Source of the DNA: Ypsolopha sequella
Taxonomy: Eukaryota; Arthropoda; Insecta; Lepidoptera; Ypsolophidae
Length of the DNA stretch: 64,000 bases
Assembly (NCBI GenBank): GCA_934047225.1
Contig: OW203993.1
Span: 30,022,069-30,086,068, forward strand
Reading direction: 5' to 3'
Positions 11,200-21,527 of this stretch are shown in pieces. The position numbers and the translations under genes were made by a program. Under the pieces are notes generated by a model, which saw only the letters and a list, made by a program, of their open reading frames with translations, was not told where the DNA came from and searched no databases. Position 1 is the first letter of the stretch, and every line of letters begins with the position of its first letter.

Positions 11200-11234
11200 C
11201 GATGAGATATAGTTGCCAACAATAAACCATCAGT

Positions 11235-11662
11235 CTATATTATTATCCAAAAACATTCCGAATATTGGAGGAGGAACAGAAATAGTCCAAACATAGCCAG
11301 CACCCAACTATAATTCGAAGCAGCAGACCACGTAAGCCGACCTGACATAATACCAGAATCCACTTTCCTAGTACCTAAGAACCAATTAAATAAACTGAGA
11401 ACGAAGATTGCATCGGACTGTAAGGCTTGCTTGAACAAGTGAACGGTGAGTGGTCGAAGTGTGATGTGAACTGGTCCTAGGTACTCGTGCTACTGCACTT
11501 GACCAACTGTCGATGTGACATAAGTGGAAGCAGTCAGATAAGTGGGAGACGTCGTACACTCATGCCTTTCTCCCAGAGGGGCCGACAGAGACTGCAGATC
11601 TCCTTTTGATGCGATTCTAACGCACCTCTTTCACTTTCTCATTATTTTTGGTGAGGAGGAGC
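11235..11662. other. No gene recognised
   Basis: Mixed-composition sequence between two foldback elements. No exon, motif or repeat could be supported. Confidence 0.5.
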
Positions 11663-12261
11663 CATGGCAAAATAAGTCGTGCCTACAAGCTCTGATCCTC
11701 CTTTCCCTATTTGGTCGTTATCCGTCCTTCATGTCACTTGTGCAGTTGCGGTTCATGTATGTATACTTACTTACTTCATGTCACTTGCGCAGTTGCGGTT
11801 CATGTATGTATACTTACTTACTTCATGTCACTTGCGCAGTTGCGGTTCATGTATGTATACTTACTTACTTCATGTCACTTGCGCAGTTGCGGTTCATGTA
11901 TGTATACTTACTTACTTCATGTCACTTGCGCAGTTGCGGTTCATGTATGTATACTTACTTACTTCTTTTGTCCTTTCAGCCCCAACATTTCCCTAAACCA
12001 CTAAATTATTCCTATATCATAATTTATCTACATATGTTAATTTAGTGGTTATTTAGGAGTTATTTAGTAGTCTACATATGTAGATAAATTACGCTAGGAA
12101 TTATTTAGTGGATTAGGGACATGTTGGGGCCGAAAGGACGAAAGAAGTAAGTAGGTATATGAAGCACATCTACGCAAGTGACAGACAAAGGACGAATACC
12201 GACTAAATGGGAAAAGAAAGATCAGAGCTTGTACGACTTCTTTTCTGGGTGCTTTTGCCAT
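11663..12261. mobile_element. Foldback element with an arm-specific 47-bp array
   Basis: The left arm CATGGCAAAA...ACAAGCTCTGATC pairs with GATCAGAGCTTGT...TTTTGCCATG on the right. The arms meet near 12043 around TTTAGTGG / CCACTAAA. The left arm carries five copies of a 47-bp unit (11728-11962). The right arm holds a single degenerate counterpart around 12150-12190. Confidence 0.8.
11728..11962. repeat. Minisatellite, five copies of a 47-bp unit
   Basis: The unit begins TTCATGTCACTTGCGCAG and ends GTATACTTACTTAC. The period was measured at 11728, 11775, 11822, 11869 and 11916. The first copy has TGTGCAG instead of TGCGCAG. ORFs across it are artefacts. Confidence 0.95.
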
Positions 12262-12417
12262 GACATAGACACACAGACATTCAGACGGACGGACGGTTGG
12301 ACAGACGGACAGACATGACATAATACTTGTTGCATCTTTATAATCACAGGAATATGAACTAGATAATACGTTTGGGTATTTACGTCACGACTCACGGCAA
12401 GTCACGTCCCATTATTA

Positions 12418-12560
12418 AAAAAAACGGTCAAGTGCGAGTCAGGCTCACGTACCTAGGGTTCCGTTATTCGACAGTTTTGGGAACAGAAAATTTAATTTTA
12501 TCACTTTGTTTTCGTGAATTTAAAATTGTAACTGTTTATTTTTTTTAAAAGTGTATTAGT
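12418..12560 (+). repeat. AAGTGCGAGTC-family fragment, copy 3
   Basis: It starts ACGGTCAAGTGCGAGTCAGG followed by CCTAGGGTTCCGT and about 100 bp of family body, then loses similarity. Confidence 0.75.
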
Positions 12561-12578
12561 AGAAACTTAGTCTTCTTT

Positions 12579-12649
12579 ACATGAATATTTTCTATTTCTC
12601 TCGTTTTGATACGTGGGATCAAAACGAGAGAAATAGAAAATATTCATGT
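12579..12649. repeat. Perfect hairpin: two 32-bp arms, 7-bp loop
   Basis: Arm 12579-12610 (ACATGAATATTTTCTATT...) is exactly complementary to 12618-12649. The loop is ACGTGGG. No mismatch was found. Confidence 0.95.
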
Positions 12650-12659
12650 CGTATCGTTT

Positions 12660-12815
12660 TGATTATGATGAATTTTGCTTTTTGTGCTGAATGTCGTGAG
12701 ATGTTGCTAGATAATACTAATAAAGAAAATAAGCTGTTGACTTCAAAAGCAGTTTTTAACTTTTGTATGAATCTTAAGAAAAAATTCAGGCGTGAAGGGG
12801 CCTCTTAAATGAAGT
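12660..12815. repeat. Diverged dispersed repeat, partner at 31545-31710
   Basis: Shared blocks include AATTTTGCTTTTTG, AGAAAATAAGCTGT, TTGTATGAATTTAAGAAAAA (with changes) and GGGACCTCTTAA. Both copies have the same order and orientation. No protein is recognised. Confidence 0.55.
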
Positions 12816-12817
12816 TG

Positions 12818-13062
12818 TTCTTTGTAGTCTTTGCAAGTTTCATGGAGTATGCATAAGTATTATAGCGAAATGAAACAGGTCCTCTAAAAAGGCCGCTTTG
12901 GATGAATCATATTATGATTCTGTTCTAATGCCGTCTCTTTTGCACGCGTGGAAAAACTCTTACTCTATCCTACTTTCAGATCATTTTATGATTCACCCAA
13001 GTCGGCCTTTTTAGATCCCCAGCATGACATTTGGCCACGCCCACAACTGGTCGCGCCATACT
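12818..13062 (-). repeat. Dispersed repeat interrupted by MITE A
   Basis: This is the reverse-complement copy of 2418-2507. It is split by the 143-bp element at 12878-13020; joining the two sides recreates the uninterrupted copy. Confidence 0.8.
12878..13020 (-). mobile_element. MITE family A, copy 2 (143 bp)
   Basis: The ends are GGTCCTCTAAAAAGGCC and GGCCTTTTTAGATCCCC, with 14 of 17 terminal positions inverted-repeat matches. Similarity continues into the TGAATCAT / ATGATTCA subterminal blocks. It is the same element as 5397-5539 in the opposite orientation. Its empty site is at 2460/2461. Confidence 0.85.
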
Positions 13063-13252
13063 GTGGACGACGCCAACTCCGATGCGAAGCGAGACGTATC
13101 GCGACAATAAAGCGCATATTTGGCTGGCGGATCTAAACAAGCGCCTCACGCTTTGCCCCACGCTGTTCGAACTGTGCTGAGCGAGCCTCGCCCTTTGCGT
13201 TGGAAATAATAATTATTTCCGAATACCTTAATTGTGCCTCGATTACTTGTTA

Positions 13253-14993
13253 TTAGGGTTCCGTAGTACCTAGAAGGTACAGAAGGAACCTTATGGTGAG
13301 ACTCTGGTTGTCCGTCCGTCCATCCGTCCGTATGTCACAGCCTCATAACTTTAGCACCGTTAAAGATAAATACATGAAATTTGGCACAAAAATAGCATTA
13401 ATTTGCCCACATATTAATGTGTAAAAAAATATGAAAAATTTGAAATTGTTCAAAATATTTACAAAACAAAAGTGAGAAAAATAAAAAAGAATAGCCTAAA
13501 AATACAATATGGGTACCAAATTGTAGATATTAAAAAGTTGATTGTCAAAATATATACTTTTAATATATTTACTGACACTGGTTTCGAGAAATCTTAAAAA
13601 AAAAACAAAAATATGTATGTCCCCCCCCCTTCCCAATAAACACCAAACTTCTGAATAATAGCTGTATTGCAGTCCACTGTGGAAACATTAGCAGCATAAA
13701 CCTTCTGAATAACAGCCTTTTCAGAGCATCCTCGACTGATATAACTCTAAAAAGGGCCCCAAATTATTCAGCACCCAGCTGAATAAGTTACCGCTATTGC
13801 TGAATGACAGAGCATTAAATCATAGTTAATTTAGTTCACTCGAGAACAACGGAAACTATAACAGTTCACATGTTCTCTCTTAAAGTGCATACTTTAAATG
13901 TGCACTTGTTACCTCTTATTCGGCTGATTGCATTACATAGGACCACGAATATACATTTTGCAGCTAGAAGTAATTTAAATGAGCACATGTTACCTATTGT
14001 TCAGCTATTTGCTATAAATGGGACTGCACGTGTATCATTTTGCAGCTGAGAGTACCTAAAGCTGCCCTTGAAGTCTAATAACACTTTATAAGTGCTAGGA
14101 TTACCGATGTGGACCTTATGTGATCTTTTATAATATCTCCAAACTGGTAAGCCGAGAAATATGAAAAAAATGACAATTATAAGTCATACCTGGCCAATTA
14201 CAGGAAAACCTATAGCGATAAAAAAAAATCAGCACTAATGAGAAATATAAAAAAAGAAGAAAAATAAATAAAAAAATATTTTATAAAAATACAATATGGG
14301 TATCAAATTGTAAGTATTAAAAAGCTGATTGTAAAATCATATACCTTTAATATATTTACTGACACAAGTTATGATATAAATCTTTAAAAAAACTTCAAAA
14401 ATATGTATGTCCCCCCCTTATCTTCGAAACCGGTAAACCGAAAAATATGAAAAAAAATTTAATTATTGATCATAGCTGGCCAATTAAAGGAAAACTATGG
14501 CGATTAAAAAAAATTGAGCACAAATGAGAATTATAAAAAAAGAAATAAAAAATATTTTATAAAATACAATATGGGTATCAAATTTTAGGTATTAAAAAGC
14601 TGATTGTAAAAATATATACTTTTACTATATTTACAGACACTGGTTTCGAGAAATCTTGAGAAAAACCCAAAAATATGTATGCGGGGGACACTCCCACTTA
14701 TCTCCAAAACTGGTGAACCAAAAAATATGAAAAAAAGAATGGTAATACGTGTTTACGTAAAGATTACAGTAAAAATAAAGTGGTTGAGAAATTCACGAAA
14801 AAAAAATTACAACATTAAAATCTTGAAAAAACACTTGTACTGTTTCACAATATCACTTTATATTACTCCAACCGGTTTCGCCTTACAGCATTATCAAGGA
14901 ACACTGTTAAATATAATAAACAATAAACAACATTAAATTCATCATCTACAATACGGAACCCTAGGTACGCGTGTCTGACTCGCACTTGGCCGT
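13253..14993 (-). repeat. AAGTGCGAGTC-family element, near-complete copy 4
   Basis: This is the longest copy. At the far end it shows TTAGGGTTCCGTAGTACC, then TCCGTCCGTCCATCCGTCCG and CACAGCCTCATAACTTTAGC. It finishes on the other side with CGGAACCCTAGGTACGC and GACTCGCACTTGGCCG. The body unit of about 240 bp is repeated in tandem. An unrelated block of about 490 bp interrupts it at 13633-14124. Confidence 0.75.
13633..14124. mobile_element. Unclassified ~490-bp insertion
   Basis: The family body before (ATGTCCCCCC) and after (TATCTCCAAACTGGTAAGCC) is contiguous in sister copies, so this block is an insertion. It contains paired phrases such as CTGAATAATAGCTG / CTGAATAACAGCC and GTGCACTTGTTACCTCTTAT / GAGCACATGTTACCTATTG. 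No clear terminal repeat or ORF is visible. Confidence 0.5.
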
Positions 14994-15469
14994 TTTTTTT
15001 ATTCTGTTTTAATTAATTAGAATATTGATGATACTTCCAAGTGGTGTATGTGCTTACTTTGCTTGTTAAATGTTCATAAGTCACTTAAGGTGGTAGAGCT
15101 AATGCCGGACTCGACTGTGGAGGTACCTTCATCTTACTTGGAGACCCTCTCGAAGTAATTAGAGGGAGAGTAAGAGGACAGCTCACAGGCAAAAAACCAG
15201 GAGGCGCACTATCCGCCGTCTCTAATAGCCGGGCCTTATATGGAACATACTGGTGACGGGCAGCGGCGTCACTGGTGCGAGGGTTATGGCACCACGCTCA
15301 CCAACCATTCCCGAGCGTCTGACCAAAATCAATCCGCATATTGCGCTGTTTATAATTCGTTTCTGTCTTTTTGTACCTAAATTAACATATGTCCTCCAGT
15401 GCTGCCCTCTCTGGAAACATAAACGCTCCTTATTATTTTTGACAATATTCTACATAAGGAGACAATATT
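14994..15469. other. No gene recognised
   Basis: It includes a moderately GC-rich patch at 15100-15310 without a supportable reading frame. It may be diverged transposon sequence upstream of the non-LTR remnant. Confidence 0.4.
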
Positions 15470-15773
15470 AAACTGCTCACTCACAGACCGTTGCTGGAGC
15501 CAAGCCACCCTTCCAGTTCGACATGGTGGCCTGGGGATCCACAAAATTTCTAGTGTAGCGCTCCCTGCCTTCCTGTCCTCCGTTCACAGTACGAATGACC
15601 TCTATGGTACCTATACGCCCATCACTTGGTGATGTTGAGGCTTCGTGCTTTGTGGAGGCCAGGAATGCATGGACGCTTGCCTGTCCCGGTGAGAATCTGC
15701 CCACCGACTTAAACTCCCAAAGATTATGGGACGAGCCGATCTGCAACCAGATACAGAAACACCTGCTGGAAAC
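15470..15773 (+). pseudogene. Non-LTR element with restriction-like endonuclease, upstream part
   Basis: This is the stretch between reverse transcriptase and zinc finger of an old non-LTR retrotransposon. WSQATLPVRHGGLGIHKISS followed by LPAFLSSVHST is a block I recognise from the C-terminal side of such RT domains. After a frameshift near 15600 the frame continues as NSQRLWDEPICNQIQKHLLE. It stops at GAAAC (15769-15773), where a younger LINE is inserted. The matching downstream half resumes at 19535. The 5' RT domain is missing. It is clearly degenerate; the exact clade is unresolved. Confidence 0.7.
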
Positions 15774-16019
15774 AGAAGGTACTTTTCTTTTGACAGAAGG
15801 TACTTTGCACCTTGCAAATTATTATAAAAAACAATTAGCTACTAAGTTAGCAAACATTTTAGAATGTAGTGAATCTGTTACAAAGTGTGTAACAGGAAAT
15901 TTTCCAATACCTGTTATAATTGATGGTATTTGTAATGTTAATTATTTACATAATTTTGTCCCTATTGACACGGTTAGTACAAGTACTAACAAAACTGCAA
16001 AAATTTTTTTTTAGAATTG

Positions 16020-16660
16020 AAGACAATGGTAGAGCTGCCTGTATTAAAGTTGGTACATCAAAATATACAAGGCGGCTTTCTCGGCAAAATACTTTCAATC
16101 GAGTTGTTCTTAGAGGAATCAAAAACAGATATTTTGTGTGTAACCGAACACCATCTACATGAACATAATATGCAGTTTAATGTTCATAATTTTAGTGTTC
16201 TTAGCTGCTACAATAGATTAAAAATACAAAAAGGTGGATCCCTGATTCTTGTAAAAAATAATATAAAAGCAAAGGAAAGAAAAGACATTGTAAAACTTTC
16301 TGTAGAACATCAACTTGAATTAGCTTGTATAGAAATGATTACATTATCCTCTGTGTTTACCGACCCTCAGGACAAGGTTACAACATTTTTGAAAAAACAA
16401 TGGAAGAGGTTTTAAAATTATTATTTGATGCCAAGAAAAAAGTTATTATATGTGGAGATTTTAACGTAGATTTACCAGAAAAATCGATTTTGCGCTCAAA
16501 ATTAATACATTTATTAAAATAATTTAATTTGTCTAATGTGTTCTTAGCCTACTCGAATTACTCGGGATACTGCGTCATGCCTCGACAATATATTCTGTGA
16601 TTGCGAATATTTAGACAATAAAGTAATGAACCGCTTGCAGTCCGATCACAATGGCCAAAA
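16020..16660 (+). pseudogene. LINE apurinic-like endonuclease domain (broken)
   Basis: The exonuclease-endonuclease-phosphatase fold of LINEs nicks target DNA to prime reverse transcription. Visible motifs in order are HQNIQG (N-terminal asparagine), CVTEHHLHE (catalytic glutamate region), GGSLILVKN, ICGDFNVDLP (GDFN metal-site motif) and LQSDHNGQ (terminal SDH). A frameshift near 16350 moves the frame before VYRPSGQGYN. A stop at 16520-16522 and another shift precede SDH. Spacing and length fit a LINE ORF2 N-terminus. It cannot encode a working enzyme in this copy. Confidence 0.85.
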
Positions 16661-17283
16661 CTATAACCATTAAACAAAGCGTAAATCAATTGCCCAAAAA
16701 AGCCTTTTGCAGGCCTTTTACAACTCACAAAGTAGATTGTTTCAAAGCAAACCTAGAAGTTAAATTAGCACATTTAGCACATAATCTTCTCCAAGACGAT
16801 CCAAACGCTCTCTTTACAGAACTTTTCAACATAGTCTCCAAAGAGTTCGAAAATACGTTTAAGATGCAAAAACTTTCTAACATTAGTAAAATCACCTTCA
16901 GTGACTGGGCGACTCCAGGTATTTACAAAAGCAGAAATCATTTATACGAATTATACGACAAAAACTCCTACAATAATAATGTTAAATTTACTGAATTCAT
17001 GAAAAATTACTCACGCATCTTTAAATTGGTGTGTTTAAAAGCAAAAAGTATCTACTTGAATAAAAAACTTAAAAGGTCCGATAACAAAGTAAAAACAGTA
17101 TGGAACATTATAAATACTGAAACTGGGAAAAGTAACAAACGTGATAACGAGCTTAAGTTAAGTATTAACAATGAAGTCGTTACGGGAGATAAAGAGGTTG
17201 CGAATGCCTTTGAACAATTCTTTACTGAAATTCCTTCCTTAAAATTCAAGCCCTGGGCTTGCGCAGGATCTTTGAATAGATAA
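16651..17283 (+). pseudogene. LINE ORF2 linker between endonuclease and RT
   Basis: A 210-codon lysine- and asparagine-rich open frame connects the two enzymatic domains. Phrases such as TVWNIINTETGKSNKRDN and VANAFEQFFTEI are typical of the segment just before reverse transcriptase in Jockey/CR1-group elements. The frame ends at a stop (17281-17283) shortly before the RT blocks, so it is disconnected from them. Confidence 0.75.
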
Positions 17284-17289
17284 CGTACC

Positions 17290-18780
17290 TCAGTGTCTTT
17301 CTGTATTTTCTTTTAAACATATTAATTCATTAACTGTAATTAAAGCACTTAAATCGCTTAACTTGAAAAAAACCGAGGACTTAGGGGGCCTATCTGTGAA
17401 AGTTACAAGTTCTGTTATTGATTTAATAGCTCCTTATTTGGCATTCATTTTTAATAAATGTGTAGATGATGGTATCTTTCCTGACTTAATGAAGTTTAGT
17501 AAATTGATCCCCCTTTTTAAGTCAGGTGACAACGGTGACCCATCAAACTATAGACCTGTGTCAGTTTTACCGGTTTTGAGTAAGGTTTTTGAAAAAATAG
17601 TTTTTAATTAATTGTTATTTCATTTTAATTTAAATAAGTTGCTTCACTGTGAACAATATGGATTCACTAGAGGGAGGTCAACCACAGATGCAGAAGTTGC
17701 TTTAGTTAAGCACATTTTTGATGCTTGGGAAGAAAAGCAGGATGCATTTGGTGTATTTTGTGACCTCTCGAAAGCCTTCGATTGCGTTAATCATGAAACA
17801 CTCTTATGTAAATTGGATCACTACGGAGTCCGGGGCAAATCTTTGGCGTTATTGAAGTCGTATCTTAGTGATCGTATTCAAAAGACATGAATGGGGTAAA
17901 ATCATGTGGAGCATTAGTTAAAATGGCTGTCCCGCAGGGCTCCATATTGGGGCCCTTGCTGTTTTTAATTTACATAAATGACCTTCCCCATTTAATTAAA
18001 GACTTAACTAAGATAGTACTATTCGCAGACGACACGTCACTTATTTTTAAAGTTAATACACGTAAAGATATCCTTGACGACGCGAATACAACTTTATCAC
18101 TGGTGCTTGATTGGTTTACTGTAAATGATTTAGTTTTAAACGCAAAAAAGACAAAATGTATAAAATTTACGTTACCAAATGTAATTCATGTGGATGGTAA
18201 TTTGCTTTTGCAGGGGTCCAAGCTGGAGTTAGTTAACGAAACTAAGTTTTTGGGCATTACGGTAGACTCTCGTCTTCAGTGGGGTCCTCACATAGAAGCC
18301 CTATGTGGTAGACTTAGTTCGGCCGCATACGCTATTAGACGCATAAGACAAATAACTGATGTAGATACTGCTAGACTAGTCTATTTTAGTTACTCTCACA
18401 GCATTATTTCATACGGCATGCTGTTATGGGGTAGAGCCGCGGATACAGACGCAGTCTTTGTTTTGCAGAAGAGAGCAATTCGGGCTATTTATAATATGAA
18501 TCACTGGGATTCATTAAAAGAAAAGTTCAAAGAAATTAATATATTAACTATTTCTTGTGAATATATTTACCAAGTCATTAAATATGTCAGAAAAAATGTT
18601 GAGTCTCTCCCAAGGCTTGGTGAGCAACATTGTAAGGAAACCAGAAATAAGTATAAACTGGCTTTTCCAAAAATCAGACTCGCCAAAGTGAGTACCTCTT
18701 TCGTAGGACATGGTATAAGATTTTACAATAAACTTCCAAAAGAGGTCCTTACTTTGTCAGAGAATGAGTTTAAACAGTAG
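17290..18780 (+). pseudogene. LINE reverse transcriptase and C-terminal region (broken)
   Basis: It synthesises cDNA at the target site. Blocks in order: LIPLFKSGDNGDPSNYRPVS, EQYGFTRGRSTTDAEVAL, VFCDLSKAFDCVNHETLL (first catalytic aspartate), VPQGSILGPLLFLIYINDLP, LFADDTSLIF (the FADD catalytic pair) and FLGITVDSRLQWG (thumb). The C-terminal part has ISYGMLLWGRAAD and LQKRAIRAIYNM. A stop lies at 17609-17611 after FEKIVFN. Another break lies at 17888 between DRIQKT and the 297-codon frame starting at 17887. Catalytic residues are kept, but the protein is in three pieces. Confidence 0.9.
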
Positions 18781-19534
18781 TATATTAAGCAGGGCCTACT
18801 GAAAAAGGCATATTATAAAATAAATGAATATATGGATGATGGTGAAGCATGGTGTTATAGTGATACTGATTGTGATGATAGTAGGTAATAATTTAATTCA
18901 TTTGTATAATTTCCTAACTTTTGATTCCTCTTAAGAGTTAACATTAATTAATTACAGTCTGTAAAAGGAAATAGACTATATGAGACAGGTAGGCAAAGAT
19001 ATACATGTTTTTCTTTTTTCATTAACCTGGATTCCTGCTGTCTTGTATTTTCTTATCCCTTGGTTAAAGTAGATATAAGTAATTTGATGTATAGTATAAG
19101 TTTATGTTAAAAAAAAAGACACGATCTTGCCAAGTTTCTTGCCCGTTCTTCTTAGCAAGACTAATCGAATGGGCGGAGGTAGGCATGTATTTATCTATGT
19201 AACCTATTACTATGTAGTATATAGGATGGGATTTGGTCGGCCGCCTGGATTCGTGCTGGGGGCTCGGTTGGTGATCATTGAACCTTGTTCCTGGTCCCTG
19301 GCCGGGTCTCCGGTATGGGTTCGGGCGGTTGATTGGATTTCACCTTGTATAATAATATTTTACCTATAATTTTAATCGTATATATATTGCTACATAAATT
19401 AAATAAACATTTAATCTAGTTCATGTACATTTATTATTTTATTATATGTATTTTTATAAGATTAAAATTTGACTTGTGAAACGTGTATTCTATATACCTA
19501 CTTTGCAAAATAAACTTTCTGAATTTTGAATTTT

Positions 19535-20290
19535 GAAACTGCTACCGACTCTGTAGATCGAGCTCGTCTCCTTGCTTCTGGCGAGCGGGAATCAGGTTAT
19601 TGGCTACACGCGTTACCATCTGTGAACATCGGCACTCAGCTGGACAGAGTAACATTTACTCTGGCCGTCAGCTTGCGGCTCGGCGCAAGGACAAACGAGC
19701 CACATCGCTGTCGGTGTGGCACCAACGTCAACCAGCTTGGGCACCACGGCCTATCTTGCCAACGTAGTGCTGGTCGCTTGTCGCGGCATGCAAGCCTTAA
19801 TGATGTCATCCGGAGGGCCTTTGTCACCGTCGGCATGCCAGCTATCCTAGAGCCGAAAGGCCTTGCACGCAGCTATGGCAAGAGGCCCGACGGTATGACA
19901 ATCATTCCCTGGAAATACGGCAAGTCACTGGTGTGGGACGCAACATGCGTTGACACTCTTGCTGCGTCCCACATCCAAGTCACGGCTGCCAGGGCTGGCG
20001 CAGCAGCGGCAGCGGCCGAGGGATCCAAAAGGCGCAGATATGCAGAGCTCAGTTCTGAGTACATGTTTGCGCCTTTTGGAGTCGAAACCCTTGGGCCGTG
20101 GGGTCAAGAGGCGAAATGTCTTTTTAAAGAAATTTCCTCGCGGCTGGTTGACGTTTCGGGGGACCTAAGAGCTGGCGCATTCTTTGGACAACGCCTTAGT
20201 TTGGCAATCCAAAGAGGAAAGGAAATGCTGCAAGCATTCTGGGAACCCTGCCACAAGACGGCGGCGATCTGGCAAACATTTTCTACTTAG
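19535..20290 (+). pseudogene. Non-LTR element: zinc finger and restriction-like endonuclease
   Basis: This is the downstream half of the element begun at 15470. The frame runs from TATDSVDRARLLASGERE to a stop at 20288-20290. CRCGTNVNQLGHHGLSC fits the C-x1-C-x8-H-x4-C finger found before the endonuclease of R2-like elements, followed by RHASLNDVIRRAF. KRPDGMTIIPW and LVWDATCVDTLAASH fit the RPD...D core of their PD-(D/E)XK-like nuclease, which cleaves target DNA. FGVETLGPWG and QRLSLAIQRG close the domain. The frame is open here; the RT is missing. The clade assignment is inference. Confidence 0.7.
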
Positions 20291-20403
20291 TTTAATTTTA
20301 CTTTAGGAGACATTTTAGTTTTATAGGTAAATTTGTAAGGTTTAATTTTAGTTTCATTTCATGTTATGTTTCTGTTAAAAGAAAGTTTTAAATTTATTTG
20401 GTT

Positions 20404-20694
20404 ATAAAATTGTAGGTATTAAAAATCTGATTGTAAGAATATAAGTTTGAGCATATTTAATTTCATCTATTTCGAGAAATCCTTGAAAAACCATAAAAAA
20501 TATATGTCTCCCCCCTTATCTCCAAAACCGGTGGACCGAAAAATATAAAAAAAATCATCGTATTATAAGTTTACGTAAAGATTACAGGAAAAATAAAGCG
20601 GTTGAGAAATTCACGAAAAAAAATTATAAAATTAAATTTATCATCCACAATACGGAACCCTAGGTACGCGAGTCTGACTCGCACTTGGCCGGCT
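20404..20694 (-). repeat. AAGTGCGAGTC-family fragment, copy 5
   Basis: Reading on the minus strand it starts GCCGGCCAAGTGCGAGTCAG, passes CCTAGGGTTCCGTATTGTGG and GTTTTGGAGATAAGGGG, and fades near 20404. It lies 110 bp after the stop of the endonuclease remnant. Confidence 0.8.
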
Positions 20695-20863
20695 TTTTTC
20701 TTCTTCAAAATAGTGCGGTGACGACCGCCCCTTTCACTAACGGCACGTGAACCTTTTGGTTGCTTGTGATTTTCATATTGAGGTCTAAAGAGGAGGCCTT
20801 CCTTTTTCAACAGTTTTTGAACGATTGTACTGAATCTACTACAGACGCAATAAATATGAAACT
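20695..20863 (-). other. Short unassigned open frame
   Basis: A minus frame here reads FSTIVQKLLKKEGLLFRPQY with a basic C-terminal side. It then runs into the adjacent dispersed repeat, so its apparent end is not natural. It might be a scrap of a DNA-transposase N-terminal region, but no family could be recognised. Confidence 0.2.
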
Positions 20864-21527
20864 TATACAACGTGTAACAGAAAGGTGTAACCATATTTGA
20901 AGAGCTTATTTAATCAATGGTATGAGGCGGCGAATGGGCGGAGGTAGGCATGTATTTATATATGTAACCTATTACTATGTAGTATATAGGATGGGATTTG
21001 GTCGGCTGCCTGGATTCGTGCTGGGGGCTCGGTTGGTGATCATTGAACCTGTTCCTGGTCCCTGGCCGGGTCTCCGGTATGGGTTCGGGCGGTTGATTGG
21101 ATTTCACCTTGTATAATAATATTTTACCTATAATTTTAATCGTATATATATTGCTACATAAATTAAAAAAAACATTTAATCTAAGTAGTTCATGTACATT
21201 TATTATTTTATTACATATATTTTTTAAGATTAAAATTTGACTTGTGAAACGTGTATTATATATACCTACTTTGCAAAATAAACTTTTTGAATTTTGAATT
21301 TTGAATTTTTGTATAGAACAACTTTACTATGGAGCCAACCCTGAAATCTCAAAAAAAAATCTGCCCTTCCATACATATCGGCCGAGTGGTATTGCATTTT
21401 TCTATGAAACAGTATTTTTTTTTTCGAGATACTGGGTTTGTTCCATAGTAAAAGTTGTTATATACCATGGATTGAATAAGCTCTTCAAATAATAATATGG
21501 TTACACCTTTTTGTTACACGTTGTATA
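20864..21527. mobile_element. Foldback element split by a LINE tail
   Basis: The left arm TATACAACGTGTAACAGAAA...CTTATTTAATCAATGGTAT pairs with its complement at 21462-21527. The inner arms ACAACTTTACTATGGAGCC / CATAGTAAAAGTTGT also pair. A 5'-truncated LINE (20931-21306) is inserted next to GGTATGAGG. Confidence 0.75.
20931..21306 (+). mobile_element. 5'-truncated LINE 3' UTR
   Basis: It is about 97% identical by eye to 19167-19534, from CGAATGGGCGGAGGTAGGC to the TTTTGAATTTTGAATTTT tail. It is a typical dead-on-arrival LINE insertion with no coding part. Confidence 0.9.

Larger units (their letters stand above)
9601..11234. mobile_element. Foldback element with one arm expanded by a minisatellite
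   Basis: The left arm starts ACTGGTGGTTTATTGTGGGC and continues through ATATCTCATCGAGTACCAGC to 9798. The right arm ends with the complement at 11221-11234. Inner arms 9662-9798 and 10096-10232 also pair (CACACCTTGRCGAAACTTGG). The motif ATGCTGGTACT or its complement recurs inside both arms and in the centre (near 9635, 9785, 9977 and 10109). On the right it has become a 19-copy array. A probable solo LTR (10233-10883) interrupts the right arm. A partial copy of the left arm precedes it at 9552-9600. Confidence 0.8.
15774..19534 (+). mobile_element. LINE (Jockey/CR1 group), 3.8 kb, nested in an older element
   Basis: Order: an upstream frame, AP-endonuclease, linker, reverse transcriptase, C-terminal region, 3' UTR of about 750 bp and a tail of TGAATTTTGAATTTTGAA. 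GAAAC occurs at both borders (15769-15773, 19535-19539) as a short target duplication. Removing the element joins HLLE to TATDSVDRARLL in the host element. Its 3' UTR recurs as 5'-truncated copies at 20931-21306 and 52586-55290. Frameshifts and stops make this copy inactive. Confidence 0.85.

Noticed and set aside
10871..11212. ORFs with CWYCVML repeats
   Set aside because: Translation of the 16-bp array; open in all three plus frames.
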